NCBI RefSeq assembly: GCF_029240215.1
Contig: NZ_JARBTK010000004.1
Coordinates: forward strand, 1 to 64,000
Direction of reading: 5' to 3'
From: Chryseobacterium sp.
Lineage (GTDB): Bacteria; Bacteroidota; Bacteroidia; Flavobacteriales; Weeksellaceae
DNA: 64,000 nt
Within the stretch, counting starts at the first letter, position 1. Each line of letters opens with the position of its first letter. Below the pieces are notes generated by a model. The model was given only the letters and a program-made list of their open reading frames with translations. It was not told where the DNA came from and ran no database searches. This document shows positions 52,862 to 61,737 of this stretch, in pieces. The position numbers and the translations under genes were made by a program.

Positions 52862-53740
52862 ATGCATACTATTCTTATAGAGCCAACAGAAAACCCGAAA
52901 GTGATGAAATTTGTAGCTGATTACAATTTGATTCCGGGGTCTTTAGAGCTGGACAGAAATTCAGATATATCAGAAATCCCTTTGGCACAGGAAGTTTTCA
53001 ATTATCCTTTTGTGGAAAGAATTTTCATTACTGCCAATTTTGTTGCAGTTGCAAAACAGGATACCGTAGAATGGGAACACATTGCCGAAAACCTGAAAAA
53101 TGTAATTGAGGACGAGCTTTTAGCCAATCCAAGAATTTATCTTCAAAAGAAAAAAGAAATGGTTCAAATCTATGCAGAGATGACACCAAATCCCAATGTG
53201 ATGAAGTTTGTTTCAAGTAAAATTCTGATGGACGGTTTTGTAGAAGTAAAATCAAGAGAAGCTTCGGAAGGAGTTCCTTTGGCTCAGGCGATTTTCAAAG
53301 ATTTTGATTTTGCGAAAGAAGTTTTTATTTCAGATAATTTCGTTGCAGTAACAAGAGACAATTCAGTGGAATGGCATCAGGTAATGATGGCGGTTCGTGG
53401 TTTGATTGCAGAATATCTTCAAAGCGGTGGAGAAATTTCAAATATTGTTGCTCAGAAGCACGAAAGTCCGGTTGAGAACATCATCAACAGAGATTATACA
53501 GACGACGAGCAGAAAATTTCTGACATTTTAAATGAATATGTGGCTCCGGCAGTAGAAAATGACGGTGGAAAAATTTCATTAATAGAATATGATGAAGCCA
53601 ACAAAACTGCAAAAATGCTTTTACAAGGGGCTTGTTCAGGATGTCCGAGTTCAACTGCTACTTTAAAAGGTGGAATTGAAAACATTTTAAAACAATTCGT
53701 TCCCGATTTAGTACAACATGTTGAAGCAGTAAACGGATAA
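52862..53740 (+). CDS. NifU-family protein with duplicated Nfu N-domain
   Basis: The 292 aa protein has two copies of the Nfu N-terminal domain. The first starts MHTILIEPTENPKVMKF (1-17) and the second near residue 102 (MVQIYAEMTPNPNVMKFV). The C-terminal NifU domain (about 220-285) has the Fe-S scaffold pair QGACSGCPSST (CxxC). Such proteins deliver [4Fe-4S] clusters. I choose ATG 52862; an upstream frame from 52757 covers non-coding sequence. It is upstream of hemH by 87 bp. Confidence 0.85.
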   Translation: MHTILIEPTENPKVMKFVADYNLIPGSLELDRNSDISEIPLAQEVFNYPFVERIFITANFVAVAKQDTVEWEHIAENLKNVIEDELLANPRIYLQKKKEMVQIYAEMTPNPNVMKFVSSKILMDGFVEVKSREASEGVPLAQAIFKDFDFAKEVFISDNFVAVTRDNSVEWHQVMMAVRGLIAEYLQSGGEISNIVAQKHESPVENIINRDYTDDEQKISDILNEYVAPAVENDGGKISLIEYDEANKTAKMLLQGACSGCPSSTATLKGGIENILKQFVPDLVQHVEAVNG

Positions 53741-53827
53741 AAATCAGCAATAAGTAAGAGTAATAGGCAATGTTTTTGTATACTGCTTATTACTTACTCA
53801 TTACCAATTACTCATTACCTATATTAT
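53741..53827. repeat. Repeat-like intergenic sequence before hemH
   Basis: The left half CAGCAATAAGTAAGAGTAATAGGCAATG resembles the reverse complement of the right half (CTGCTTATTACTTACTCATTACC), forming an imperfect inverted repeat with TAAGTAAT-type units. It resembles the AAGCAAT tandem repeat at 45049 in composition only. Confidence 0.35.
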
Positions 53828-54850
53828 ATGAAAGGAATATTATTAGTCAATCTCGGTTCACCAAGATCCACCTCTGTACCTGATGTAAGAGAATATCTTG
53901 ATGAATTTTTGATGGACGAGAAAGTGATTGATTACCGATGGTTTTTCCGTGCACTTTTGGTTCAGGGAATTATTCTCAATACGCGACCTGCAAAATCTGC
54001 CGAAGCTTATAAAACAGTCTGGACAGATGAAGGTTCGCCCTTAATTGTCATCACTCAGAAAATTCAAAAAAAACTTCAGAAGTTGGTTGATGTTCCGGTA
54101 GAAATCGGGATGAGATATGCACAACCAAGCATTGAAGCCGGAATTCAGAAATTAGTTTACCAGGGCGTGACGGAAATTGTTTTATTTCCATTGTATCCGC
54201 AATATGCGATGAGTACAACTGAAACGGTGATTGAAAAAGCAGAAGAGGTAAGAAAAAAGAAATTCCCGGGAATCAAAATCAATTACATTCAGCCTTTTTA
54301 TAACAGAGAGATTTATATCGATTGTCTTGCAGAAAGCATAAGAGAAAAACTTCCTGAAAATTTCGATGCATTACAGTTTTCTTATCACGGTGTTCCAGAG
54401 AGACATATATATAAGACAGATCCTACGAATACCTGCAATCTTAATGATTGCTGTTCACGTGAGAATAATCCAAGTCATCAGTTTTGTTATCGCCATCAGT
54501 GTTTTGACGTGACCAATTCTGTGATTAAGAAATTAGGTTTACCAAAAGAAAAAGTAATGGTGACGTTCCAGTCAAGATTGGGAAAAGATAAATGGATGGA
54601 ACCTTACACAGATGAAACTTTAGAAACTGTCGGAAAAAAGGGAATTAAAAACCTTGCCATCGTTTGTCCGGCCTTTGTTTCTGACTGCCTGGAAACCTTA
54701 GAAGAAATTTCCGTTGAAGGAAAACATCAGTTTGAGCATGGTGGCGGAGAAAATTTCCATTACATTCCGTGCTTGAATGATGAGGATCGATGGATTGATG
54801 TTGTAAAAACACTTTGCGAAGAAAAACTGAATGAGTTTTATTTCGTTTAA
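53828..54850 (+). CDS. hemH: Ferrochelatase
   Basis: This 340 aa enzyme inserts iron into protoporphyrin or coproporphyrin. It shows LLVNLGSPRS (about 4-13), LFPLYPQYAMSTTET and the catalytic His region FSYHGVPERHI. An insertion with many Cys (CNLNDCCSRENNP...CYRHQC, about residues 201-220) might bind an iron-sulfur cluster, as in some bacterial and mitochondrial ferrochelatases. Position and spacing should be checked by alignment. It is followed by an intrinsic terminator. Confidence 0.93.
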   Translation: MKGILLVNLGSPRSTSVPDVREYLDEFLMDEKVIDYRWFFRALLVQGIILNTRPAKSAEAYKTVWTDEGSPLIVITQKIQKKLQKLVDVPVEIGMRYAQPSIEAGIQKLVYQGVTEIVLFPLYPQYAMSTTETVIEKAEEVRKKKFPGIKINYIQPFYNREIYIDCLAESIREKLPENFDALQFSYHGVPERHIYKTDPTNTCNLNDCCSRENNPSHQFCYRHQCFDVTNSVIKKLGLPKEKVMVTFQSRLGKDKWMEPYTDETLETVGKKGIKNLAIVCPAFVSDCLETLEEISVEGKHQFEHGGGENFHYIPCLNDEDRWIDVVKTLCEEKLNEFYFV

Positions 54851-54872
54851 ATTTAATTAAAAAAAACATAGG

Positions 54873-54905
54873 AGGACATTTGAGCAATCAGATGTCCTTT
54901 TTTTA
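54873..54905 (+). terminator. Intrinsic terminator of hemH
   Basis: The stem AGGACAT / ATGTCCT is followed by TTTTTTTATT, 23 bp past the stop. Confidence 0.7.
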
Positions 54906-54982
54906 TTTATTTTAGCAACACCCCCTCGAAAAAACACAAATTTCAAGTAAAAAGAATAATTATTTTAAAATAATTTAAAATT

Positions 54983-55034
54983 TAATAGGGGTAAGTTTTG
55001 TTTTTTAATATTTTTTTGTACTTTTACCCTATCA
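54983..55034 (+). promoter_or_regulatory. Promoter and operator-like repeats of toxin-antitoxin genes
   Basis: TTG (54998-55000), 18 bp, TACTTTTA (55019-55026). The inverted repeat AATAGGGGTAA (54984-) and TTACCCTAT (-55032) flanks this promoter, fitting autoregulation by an antitoxin. Confidence 0.5.
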
Positions 55035-55066
55035 AAAGACAGAGACAATTTAAAAATTTAGAAATA

Positions 55067-55294
55067 ATGGACTCAAGTATAGAAATTCTAAAAAGAAAAA
55101 TTGAAAGTTTCACCCCGGAACTTGCAGAGGCGTTCATTAGAATCGTGGACAATTTAGATACAACTCCAAAATCTAATGTTCCTCAATTTCAGTTGGATGA
55201 AGTTTTTCAAAGAATTCAGTTTCATTCTGAAAACAATAAGACAAAACTTGATTTCTTTGAGAGTATTACAGAACTTGAACAAATCTGTGCATAA
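55067..55294 (+). CDS. Antitoxin-like protein of a RelE/ParE-type pair
   Basis: The 75 aa protein begins MDSSIEILKRKIESF at ATG 55067. It is acidic and helical. Its TAA stop overlaps the toxin-like gene's ATG by one base, a hallmark of toxin-antitoxin operons. It lacks an obvious DNA-binding fold, but the promoter carries an inverted repeat. The longer frame from 54998 would cover the promoter and is unlikely. Confidence 0.65.
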   Translation: MDSSIEILKRKIESFTPELAEAFIRIVDNLDTTPKSNVPQFQLDEVFQRIQFHSENNKTKLDFFESITELEQICA

Positions 55295-55554
55295 TGAAAG
55301 TTTTGCTGTCATCAATTGCAAAAAATGACATCAGAATGTTGATGCGGGTGTTTAATGCTGAAGAACAAAATAAAGACAAATATTTTTTGGATGATTTGAA
55401 AGAATCTATCAGTACAATTCTTAGCAATTACGAAAAATTAGATATAAAAAGTAGAGAAGTACAGGTTTATAAAACCGAGAAATTCCCCGTTGATATTCAT
55501 TATTTATTTGAAGAAAACGACAGCCTTTTTATTACTGCGATTTTTAAGAATTAA
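55294..55554 (+). CDS. RelE/ParE-superfamily toxin-like protein
   Basis: The 86 aa basic protein has the RelE/ParE fold pattern, with strands near the N-terminus (MKVLLSS) and C-terminus (LFITAIFKN). It is translationally coupled to the antitoxin-like gene. RelE/ParE toxins cleave ribosome-bound mRNA or inhibit gyrase; which of these applies is not visible. Key catalytic Arg/Lys and Tyr positions cannot be assigned reliably. Confidence 0.65.
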   Translation: MKVLLSSIAKNDIRMLMRVFNAEEQNKDKYFLDDLKESISTILSNYEKLDIKSREVQVYKTEKFPVDIHYLFEENDSLFITAIFKN

Positions 55555-55628
55555 TTTAATTAAGACTTTTTTGACATTATTATATAGTTTGATTTTATCT
55601 GTAGAGGTCTTGTACACCTTAAACAGCA

Positions 55629-55662
55629 ACCTTACAAATGAAAATTTTGTAAGGTTTTTTTT
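55629..55662. terminator. Terminator between toxin gene and T9SS plug gene
   Basis: The stem ACCTTACAAA / TTTGTAAGGT is followed by eight T on the plus strand. It is bidirectional between two convergent genes. Confidence 0.75.
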
Positions 55663-55680
55663 AACTAAATTTCTCCTTAA

Positions 55681-56892
55681 TTATCTCACAGGCGTTCTAA
55701 ACTCACCATAACCAAGCAAACCATCATAATTTCTTCCAAAAGGTTTATAGTACAAAAATGCCTGATATAAATTTTCTGTCTGCCAGAAATTCCCGTTAAC
55801 TTCACCGAAATTTAAAGAACCGTTCGCTTCTTTTGTAGCAAGAATGTAATTGTAAAAACCTTGTTTTAAGAAAATTTTTGCTACATACTTTTTCTTTTCT
55901 GCATCATAAATCATTTGAGATTCTTTGCTTGCTTTAAAATCATTAAACCCACCCAAAACATACAATTCTTTTTCCACCGGATCAGAATCTAAAGAAAAAT
56001 GCACCCAAGAATAATCTGCTTCTCTTTCAGCATTTCTTTCTAATCCCAAATCATTTCGTCTGTAATAAAAAGCCCCGTTCACATCCGGTTGATATTGATA
56101 ATTCAACGGATACGCCCAAACCGGATGAAGATAAGTATTATTAACGCCGTCTTTCAACCCAGTTTCATACACCATATCTGCAGGCATATTCATATTTTTA
56201 TTATCGAAATAATAGAATTCATTGTTTCCCGGAAATACAATACTCATCTGCTGAAACAAAATCTGACTTCCCAAAGTAGAACTCGGCTTGAGATTCGTAA
56301 TTTTCATATTCTGATTGTTATTCTGCATCACATTCAGCGTCATAGAATTCACATTTGATGACAGATCTCCGCCTTTTGAAGTTACCTGTACCTCTACTCT
56401 TTGGTTAACATTTGGATTTCTTGCGTCAGCAATTCTCGAGATGTTTAAAGCTAAATTTACCTGATCTTCCACCAGAGAAAATCTTTTGGTGAAAAGCGGT
56501 TTGTCAGCGGAATCTTTATAAACAATGATTTCAAAATTACCTGAAATTTTCGGTCTTATTTTATCGTTAGGAAATTGTAAGGTATAATGCGTATAAGCCT
56601 GAATAGTATTAAATGAATACTGAAACTGATCCAAAAGCGCATTCATACTTCCATTGGCTATTTCCGTAAAAAACAGATTGTCATCCTGCCAGTTTCTGTC
56701 GTAATGTTTAATCGTATATCGGTAAACATTACTTGAATTGGTCAAATCATCAAAACTCAACACCAACTGCTGATTCATATTAATAACAGGTGTCTCGTCA
56801 TTGGTTTGAGGATTAAATAACTGAATACTTTGAATGTTCTGAGCAAAAGCCAAAGAACCTAAACCGAGTAAAAATATCTGCAACGTTTTCAT
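55681..56892 (-). CDS. T9SS plug protein (DUF5103)
   Basis: The 403 aa exported protein has a signal peptide (1-17, AFAQ) and a beta-sandwich-rich structure with the DUF5103 pattern. Family members occlude the SprA translocon of the type IX secretion system. Key recognisable segments are YRYTIKHYDRNW (about 58-69) and the C-terminal GRNYDGLLGYGEFRTPV. It agrees with the T9SS-secreted protein at 26912-29344. It is monocistronic. Confidence 0.85.
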   Translation of the reverse strand: MKTLQIFLLGLGSLAFAQNIQSIQLFNPQTNDETPVINMNQQLVLSFDDLTNSSNVYRYTIKHYDRNWQDDNLFFTEIANGSMNALLDQFQYSFNTIQAYTHYTLQFPNDKIRPKISGNFEIIVYKDSADKPLFTKRFSLVEDQVNLALNISRIADARNPNVNQRVEVQVTSKGGDLSSNVNSMTLNVMQNNNQNMKITNLKPSSTLGSQILFQQMSIVFPGNNEFYYFDNKNMNMPADMVYETGLKDGVNNTYLHPVWAYPLNYQYQPDVNGAFYYRRNDLGLERNAEREADYSWVHFSLDSDPVEKELYVLGGFNDFKASKESQMIYDAEKKKYVAKIFLKQGFYNYILATKEANGSLNFGEVNGNFWQTENLYQAFLYYKPFGRNYDGLLGYGEFRTPVR

Positions 56893-56954
56893 TATGACGA
56901 AGATAACGAATCTCTGAAGAATATTGTATTTTTGATAAAAAAAATATTCAGAAT

Positions 56955-57593
56955 ATGTTTCAAATACAGTCTTTCGTCTTCAATTTTGCTAGTGAAAATA
57001 CTTATGTTCTTTTTAATGAAAATAAAAATGCCTGGCTGATTGATCCGGGAAATATGAATGATCAGGAAACTACTGCCATCGCAAATTTTATCAAAGAAAA
57101 TGATTTAAAAATTGTAAAAATTGTTTTAACGCATGCTCATATCGATCACGTTTTGGGCTTACAATGGGCTTTTGACACTTATAAAGTTCCGGTAACGATG
57201 CACGAAGATGATAAAGAAGTTTTGGATATGTTCCAGATCAGCGGAATGAGATTCGGATTTCAGCTTGATCATATTAATGTTGACTTACAGTATGTAAATG
57301 AAGGTTACGAATTGGATTTTGATGGAGAAAAATTTAAAATTTATCACGTTCCGGGACATTCGCCGGGAAGTGTTGTTTACCATAATGAAAATCAGAAATT
57401 TATCATTTCCGGAGACGTTCTTTTTGAAGGAAGCATCGGAAGAACAGATTTGTACAAAGGAAATTACGAGCAATTAATTGAAGGAATTAAAACAAAACTT
57501 TTTGTCTTGGATGAAGAAACAAAGGTTTTTTCAGGACACGGAAATCCTACTAAGATTGGTTTTGAGAAGCAGTTTAATCCGTTTTTGAAGTAA
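56955..57593 (+). CDS. MBL-fold metallo-hydrolase
   Basis: The 212 aa glyoxalase II-like hydrolase has THAHIDHVLG (about 59-68), HVPGHSPGSVVYH (metal His near 134), SGDVLFEGSIGRTDL (Asp) and the final SGHGNPTKIGFE (His). This is the full zinc-ligand set. Persulfide dioxygenase or glyoxalase II activity is possible. It is divergent from the plug gene. Confidence 0.88.
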   Translation: MFQIQSFVFNFASENTYVLFNENKNAWLIDPGNMNDQETTAIANFIKENDLKIVKIVLTHAHIDHVLGLQWAFDTYKVPVTMHEDDKEVLDMFQISGMRFGFQLDHINVDLQYVNEGYELDFDGEKFKIYHVPGHSPGSVVYHNENQKFIISGDVLFEGSIGRTDLYKGNYEQLIEGIKTKLFVLDEETKVFSGHGNPTKIGFEKQFNPFLK

Positions 57594-57642
57594 ATTTTGG
57601 AGATATTTTGCTAAATTCTAAAAATAGAATTTCTAACACAAA

Positions 57643-57719
57643 ATTTGTCATTCCAGAGGAATCCAAATCCCGAAAGTAATCAAAGCATTTGTGTTGAGAT
57701 TCCTACGGAATGACAAAAT
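57643..57719. repeat. Dispersed inverted-repeat element, copy C
   Basis: The arms TTTGTCATTCCAGAGGAATCC and GAGATTCCTACGGAATGACA flank a 35-40 bp centre. It is the longest copy of the family also seen at 18746-18814 and 33808-33879, all in intergenic gaps. Confidence 0.7.
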
Positions 57720-57746
57720 GAGTGAGTGATTAACAATTTTAAAAAT

Positions 57747-57776
57747 AAAAACCACCAGAAAAATCTGGCGGTTTTA
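57747..57776 (-). terminator. Intrinsic terminator of the trehalose locus
   Basis: The stem AAAACCACCAGA / TCTGGCGGTTTT, with a 5-nt loop and a G-U pair, lies 23 bp past the TonB receptor stop. Confidence 0.7.
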
Positions 57777-57798
57777 TCAATTTATTAAAAAATTATCC

Positions 57799-60231
57799 TT
57801 AGAAATCTAAAGTAATTGAAGCTCTTACCGCTGCGCCCATGATTGGTCTTGCCATAATTGTTCCGTCTCCTGATGGAGATCCCGCTCTTGGATCACCCTC
57901 TGTAATCCCGATGGTATTAAAGATATTGGTTCCGTCAACTGCAAAACGAATTTTGCCCAACTGATAAGAAGTTCCTGCTCCAAACTCGCCAAATGCCGGT
58001 AAAGTCTGAACATTTAACTGATCCTGAAAACGTTCTCCGTAATAATTGTAGCTCACATAAGTTCTCCATTCTTTAGTGATGTTAACTGCAGGAGAAATAT
58101 TGAAGTATAATTTTGGCATTCTTCTTACCGTATTCCCCTCTAAAAGGCTGCTTCCGCTAAGTCCTGTATATTTAGGATTCTGAATAGTTCCATTGAAACT
58201 AACTTCAACCAGATTATTAAAGAAACGTGCAAATCCTTCAACTTCAACACCATAATTTTCAGTGTCAGCAAATGTATTTTCAGAAGATCCGTTAGAGAAT
58301 ACATCTGTAAACGAAAGGTTTTTAAGCGTAGAATAGAAAGGGATCACACCAATATCAAAATTACGGGTATAATATTTATAACCTACTTCAATCTGATTTG
58401 TAGTTACCGGTTTTAATGGCTGATCAGGATTTACTGTAGTAAAATAATTATAGTAAGCTTCTTCATTTGGAGATCTGAACCCATGAGAGAAACGTCCGTA
58501 AACTGCATTGTTTGTATTGATTTTATAATTTGCAGCTAACGTGTAAGAAACTTTATCAATATCATACTTCCAGTAAGAATATTTATTTCCCAAAACACTC
58601 ATATTATCATCCGCAGTTGTTGTTGCAAAACTATGAGTTCCATCTGTTGTTAATCCCGAGTTATTGAGGTTTCCGGTAGTTGTGTTAACTGAATACCCCT
58701 TATAGAAATCTCTGCTGTAACGAATTCCTGCATTTAAGCTTAAATTATCCGTAATATTAAAATCTAAATTTGCATAAACATCATTCAGACTTCCCTGAAC
58801 CTGAGATTCTCTTAATAAGAATGACATAGCCGTAACTCCATTATACGTTTTAGAATAACCTGTAGAAGTCGGAGTTAAAGATGTATCAACTAAATTTAGC
58901 AATTCTGGTTTGTCTGTAGCTGTTGCAAGAACGTTACTCCAGTTCCAATATTGGTTTGATCTCCAGTTTGATTTATAGAAACCTGCTGTTGCGTTTCCTT
59001 TGTCAAACTTGTAACTGAACTGTAAATCATTGACGAAATTGTTCATCTTTTTATCAATTGCCCAGAATCCTAATTCCTGAACGTAAGCAGGATTTACTAA
59101 TTGCCCGCTACCAACTAAAGAATACTGGAAATTATTTCCTGTAATACCACCGTTTGTATTTGCGAAATCCTTTGCCGTTTTGGGCCCTCCTGCAGGGAAA
59201 ATACCTGTATAATTCAGATTGATGTTTGTGTATCTTGTTTTATTGGTTACACTTAAATTATCTCCCAAATCATATTTAAATTCTGCACCCACAACGTCAA
59301 CTTTCGGATGAATTCCGTCTTCTAAATTTCTTTTGAAGAAACCTCCACCTGCTTGTGGAATATTTAGCTGACTGATTGATCTGTAACTGTACGTTCCATA
59401 ATTAGCATCAAAGCCAGGAAATTCTTTTAAATCATTTCCGTTTTGTGTCAAAGGAATTGGTAGATAAAATGTGTTTCTATCATCAAGTTTTTTATAATAT
59501 ATTTTAGCATAACCTTTGTCGAAAACATATTTCAGATTCATTCTGATTTGTCCTCCGTTGTTTGCTTTAAAATCTGTTTTTCTGATACCGTCATCTGTTC
59601 TGTAAAAACCACCAACATTGAAGAATAATTTATCCTGAATTAATGCTCCGCCAAGATTCACATCAGTACGCATCAATCCGTATGTACTTGTTTCTAATTT
59701 AGCAGTTCCTTTAAAATCATTACTTCCTTCTTTAGAAATAAAGTTAATCAAACCACCAGGAGAATTGGTTGCAAAAATAGAACCTGAACCCCCTCTTAAC
59801 GCTTCCAATCTTCCAGTAGTGTTATCTACTCGAAAAAAATTATCTGCATTAGCAAATTGCAATGCTCCGTCTTCAAAAACAGGCAAACCATCTTCCTGAA
59901 CCTGAGTAAATTCGTAAGCTCCCGCAGAAGGAATACCTCTGGCAAAAAGGTTATTCCCTACTTCACCTCCTGAAGTTTCAACCGCAAAACCAGGAACTCT
60001 CTGCAACAAAGCTGCAGCACTGATCGGATTCTGTTTCTGTATTTCTTTTGCAGTAAACGTTGAAATTGCTGTACTTGATTCAATTTTTGGTTTTGGTCGG
60101 GAGTTACCAGTGATTACTACCTGATCAATAGATCTTGTTCTTGTAGAATCCTGAACAGTTTCCTGGGCATAAGTGTTGTTAAAATAAAACGTTGCTATAC
60201 CTGTAAGCAACAGAATTGATTTTTTTTTCAT
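57799..60231 (-). CDS. TonB-dependent receptor of the trehalose locus
   Basis: This 810 aa outer-membrane protein has a signal peptide (1-22, TYAQ), a plug domain (about 35-165) and a C-terminal beta-barrel ending in LDF. There is no carboxypeptidase-like N-terminal domain, unlike the receptor at 4096-6480. It lies 16 bp downstream of the trehalase gene and is in the same transcript as the MFS gene, so a disaccharide ligand such as trehalose is likely by context. The ligand is inferred. Confidence 0.85.
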   Translation of the reverse strand: MKKKSILLLTGIATFYFNNTYAQETVQDSTRTRSIDQVVITGNSRPKPKIESSTAISTFTAKEIQKQNPISAAALLQRVPGFAVETSGGEVGNNLFARGIPSAGAYEFTQVQEDGLPVFEDGALQFANADNFFRVDNTTGRLEALRGGSGSIFATNSPGGLINFISKEGSNDFKGTAKLETSTYGLMRTDVNLGGALIQDKLFFNVGGFYRTDDGIRKTDFKANNGGQIRMNLKYVFDKGYAKIYYKKLDDRNTFYLPIPLTQNGNDLKEFPGFDANYGTYSYRSISQLNIPQAGGGFFKRNLEDGIHPKVDVVGAEFKYDLGDNLSVTNKTRYTNINLNYTGIFPAGGPKTAKDFANTNGGITGNNFQYSLVGSGQLVNPAYVQELGFWAIDKKMNNFVNDLQFSYKFDKGNATAGFYKSNWRSNQYWNWSNVLATATDKPELLNLVDTSLTPTSTGYSKTYNGVTAMSFLLRESQVQGSLNDVYANLDFNITDNLSLNAGIRYSRDFYKGYSVNTTTGNLNNSGLTTDGTHSFATTTADDNMSVLGNKYSYWKYDIDKVSYTLAANYKINTNNAVYGRFSHGFRSPNEEAYYNYFTTVNPDQPLKPVTTNQIEVGYKYYTRNFDIGVIPFYSTLKNLSFTDVFSNGSSENTFADTENYGVEVEGFARFFNNLVEVSFNGTIQNPKYTGLSGSSLLEGNTVRRMPKLYFNISPAVNITKEWRTYVSYNYYGERFQDQLNVQTLPAFGEFGAGTSYQLGKIRFAVDGTNIFNTIGITEGDPRAGSPSGDGTIMARPIMGAAVRASITLDF

Positions 60232-60247
60232 AGCTTTTTGATTTTTA

Positions 60248-61735
60248 TTATATGTTAGTTTGTTTTAATTTTAAATAAACCCCGTTCGTCCAGCCAAAAC
60301 CGTCCTGATTGGGGTATTCTCCACCTCCCGCAATGGTTTCTGTATCGAGAGCATTATATTTTTCCATGAGTTTTCCGGTGTTGTTGTAAACTCTTTCTAC
60401 ATTTGAACACCAGTTGTTTTTTATTTTTTCAGCGAGATCATCAAAGCCGTAATTTTTTGAAGATAAAAATCCTAACCATTGATAAGGAGCCCATGCATTT
60501 GGAAGATCCCATTGTTGTCCTGAATTTTTAGTCGTGGTAACAATTCCTCCCTGATAAAGAAATTTCTCTTCAATGGTTTCTATCACCGCTTTTGCCTGAC
60601 CTAAATTTGCTAATTTTAAAAACAAAGGATAAATTGTTGCAACGCTTTCTGATGAAGTCTGCTGATAATTTTTTATGTGATAATCTCTATAGATTTTTCC
60701 TTTTGCATCCCAAAAATATTGATCGATTGCTTTTTTTCTGTTCTCAGCTCGCTGACTATAATACTCTTGTTTTTCTAAAAGATTTTTAAGCTCAGAAGAT
60801 TGAGCTAAAGTTTTTTCTAAATGCCATAAGAGACAGTTAAGATCAACCTGAGCAAGATTTAAAGTTTCAATGGTTTGAATTTGATCTCCGTCTGCAAACC
60901 ATCTGCTGGAAAAATCCCATCCCGATTCACAGGCAGCTCTTATATTTCTATAAAAATCTTTTCCTGCAGGTTCTTTATAATCTTCAATATCGATTAAATA
61001 ACTTTCAGGTCGAGGCGTATTTTCAGCATCGTAATATCTGTTTAAAGTTGCTCCTTCTTTTGTTTTGATGACTCTTTTAGTTGCAGAATCATTTTCCAAG
61101 CCTGTTTCGCCATCCATCCAGAATTGATATTCCTTTTCAAGAGTATCATAATGCTTACTGTAGATTTCTCTATCATTTGTGCTTTCAGCAAGTAAATCAA
61201 GCATTAAAGAAAAGTAAGGCGGCTGTGAGCGACTCAGAAAATGGGTTCTGCTTGCATTTGGAACAAATCCGAATGTCTGAATAAGGTATGAGCAGTTCTC
61301 AACAATGTTTTCCATCATTTCAATTCGTCCGGAAGCCTGCAATCCCAACATTACATAATAGCTGTCCCAATAGAAAAACTCATTAAATCGTCCTCCGGGA
61401 ACAATGTACGGTTTTGGTAGTTTCAGAAGCGTTCCTTTTTCTTCAGGAGCAGTTCTTGTAAGTTCGTCCCAAAGTTTTTCAATATGCTGATCAATCGGTA
61501 ACTGTTTTTCTCTTTCGATAGTAATTTTAGATCCCAAAAAATCGAAATTTGATAAAACGAAAGATTTAAGATCAAAATCCTCATTATTTTTTTCTTTCTC
61601 ATATTTTTCATTGATTTCCGAAACAGGAAATAACGGAACTGCATCTGTCATTGTTTTCTGATCGTCAAAAATTTCTGATCTCTGAACATCGTCAAACAAA
61701 GACTCAATATCTTTTATATATAGCTGAGTACTCAT
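60248..61735 (-). CDS. GH37 trehalase, probably cytoplasmic
   Basis: This 495 aa enzyme hydrolyses alpha,alpha-trehalose. Signature 1 is PGGRFNEFFYWDSYY (113-127) and signature 2 is QWDLPNAWAPYQW (in the C-terminal part). The putative catalytic acid Asp274 lies in ESGWDFSSRW; EKYN and the final GGGEYPNQDGFGWTNG motif hold the base region. It has no signal peptide, so it resembles TreF more than periplasmic TreA. It lies 2 bp upstream of the MFS gene's stop and the receptor gene follows; all are on the minus strand. Confidence 0.93.
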   Translation of the reverse strand: MSTQLYIKDIESLFDDVQRSEIFDDQKTMTDAVPLFPVSEINEKYEKEKNNEDFDLKSFVLSNFDFLGSKITIEREKQLPIDQHIEKLWDELTRTAPEEKGTLLKLPKPYIVPGGRFNEFFYWDSYYVMLGLQASGRIEMMENIVENCSYLIQTFGFVPNASRTHFLSRSQPPYFSLMLDLLAESTNDREIYSKHYDTLEKEYQFWMDGETGLENDSATKRVIKTKEGATLNRYYDAENTPRPESYLIDIEDYKEPAGKDFYRNIRAACESGWDFSSRWFADGDQIQTIETLNLAQVDLNCLLWHLEKTLAQSSELKNLLEKQEYYSQRAENRKKAIDQYFWDAKGKIYRDYHIKNYQQTSSESVATIYPLFLKLANLGQAKAVIETIEEKFLYQGGIVTTTKNSGQQWDLPNAWAPYQWLGFLSSKNYGFDDLAEKIKNNWCSNVERVYNNTGKLMEKYNALDTETIAGGGEYPNQDGFGWTNGVYLKLKQTNI

Positions 61736-61737
61736 TT

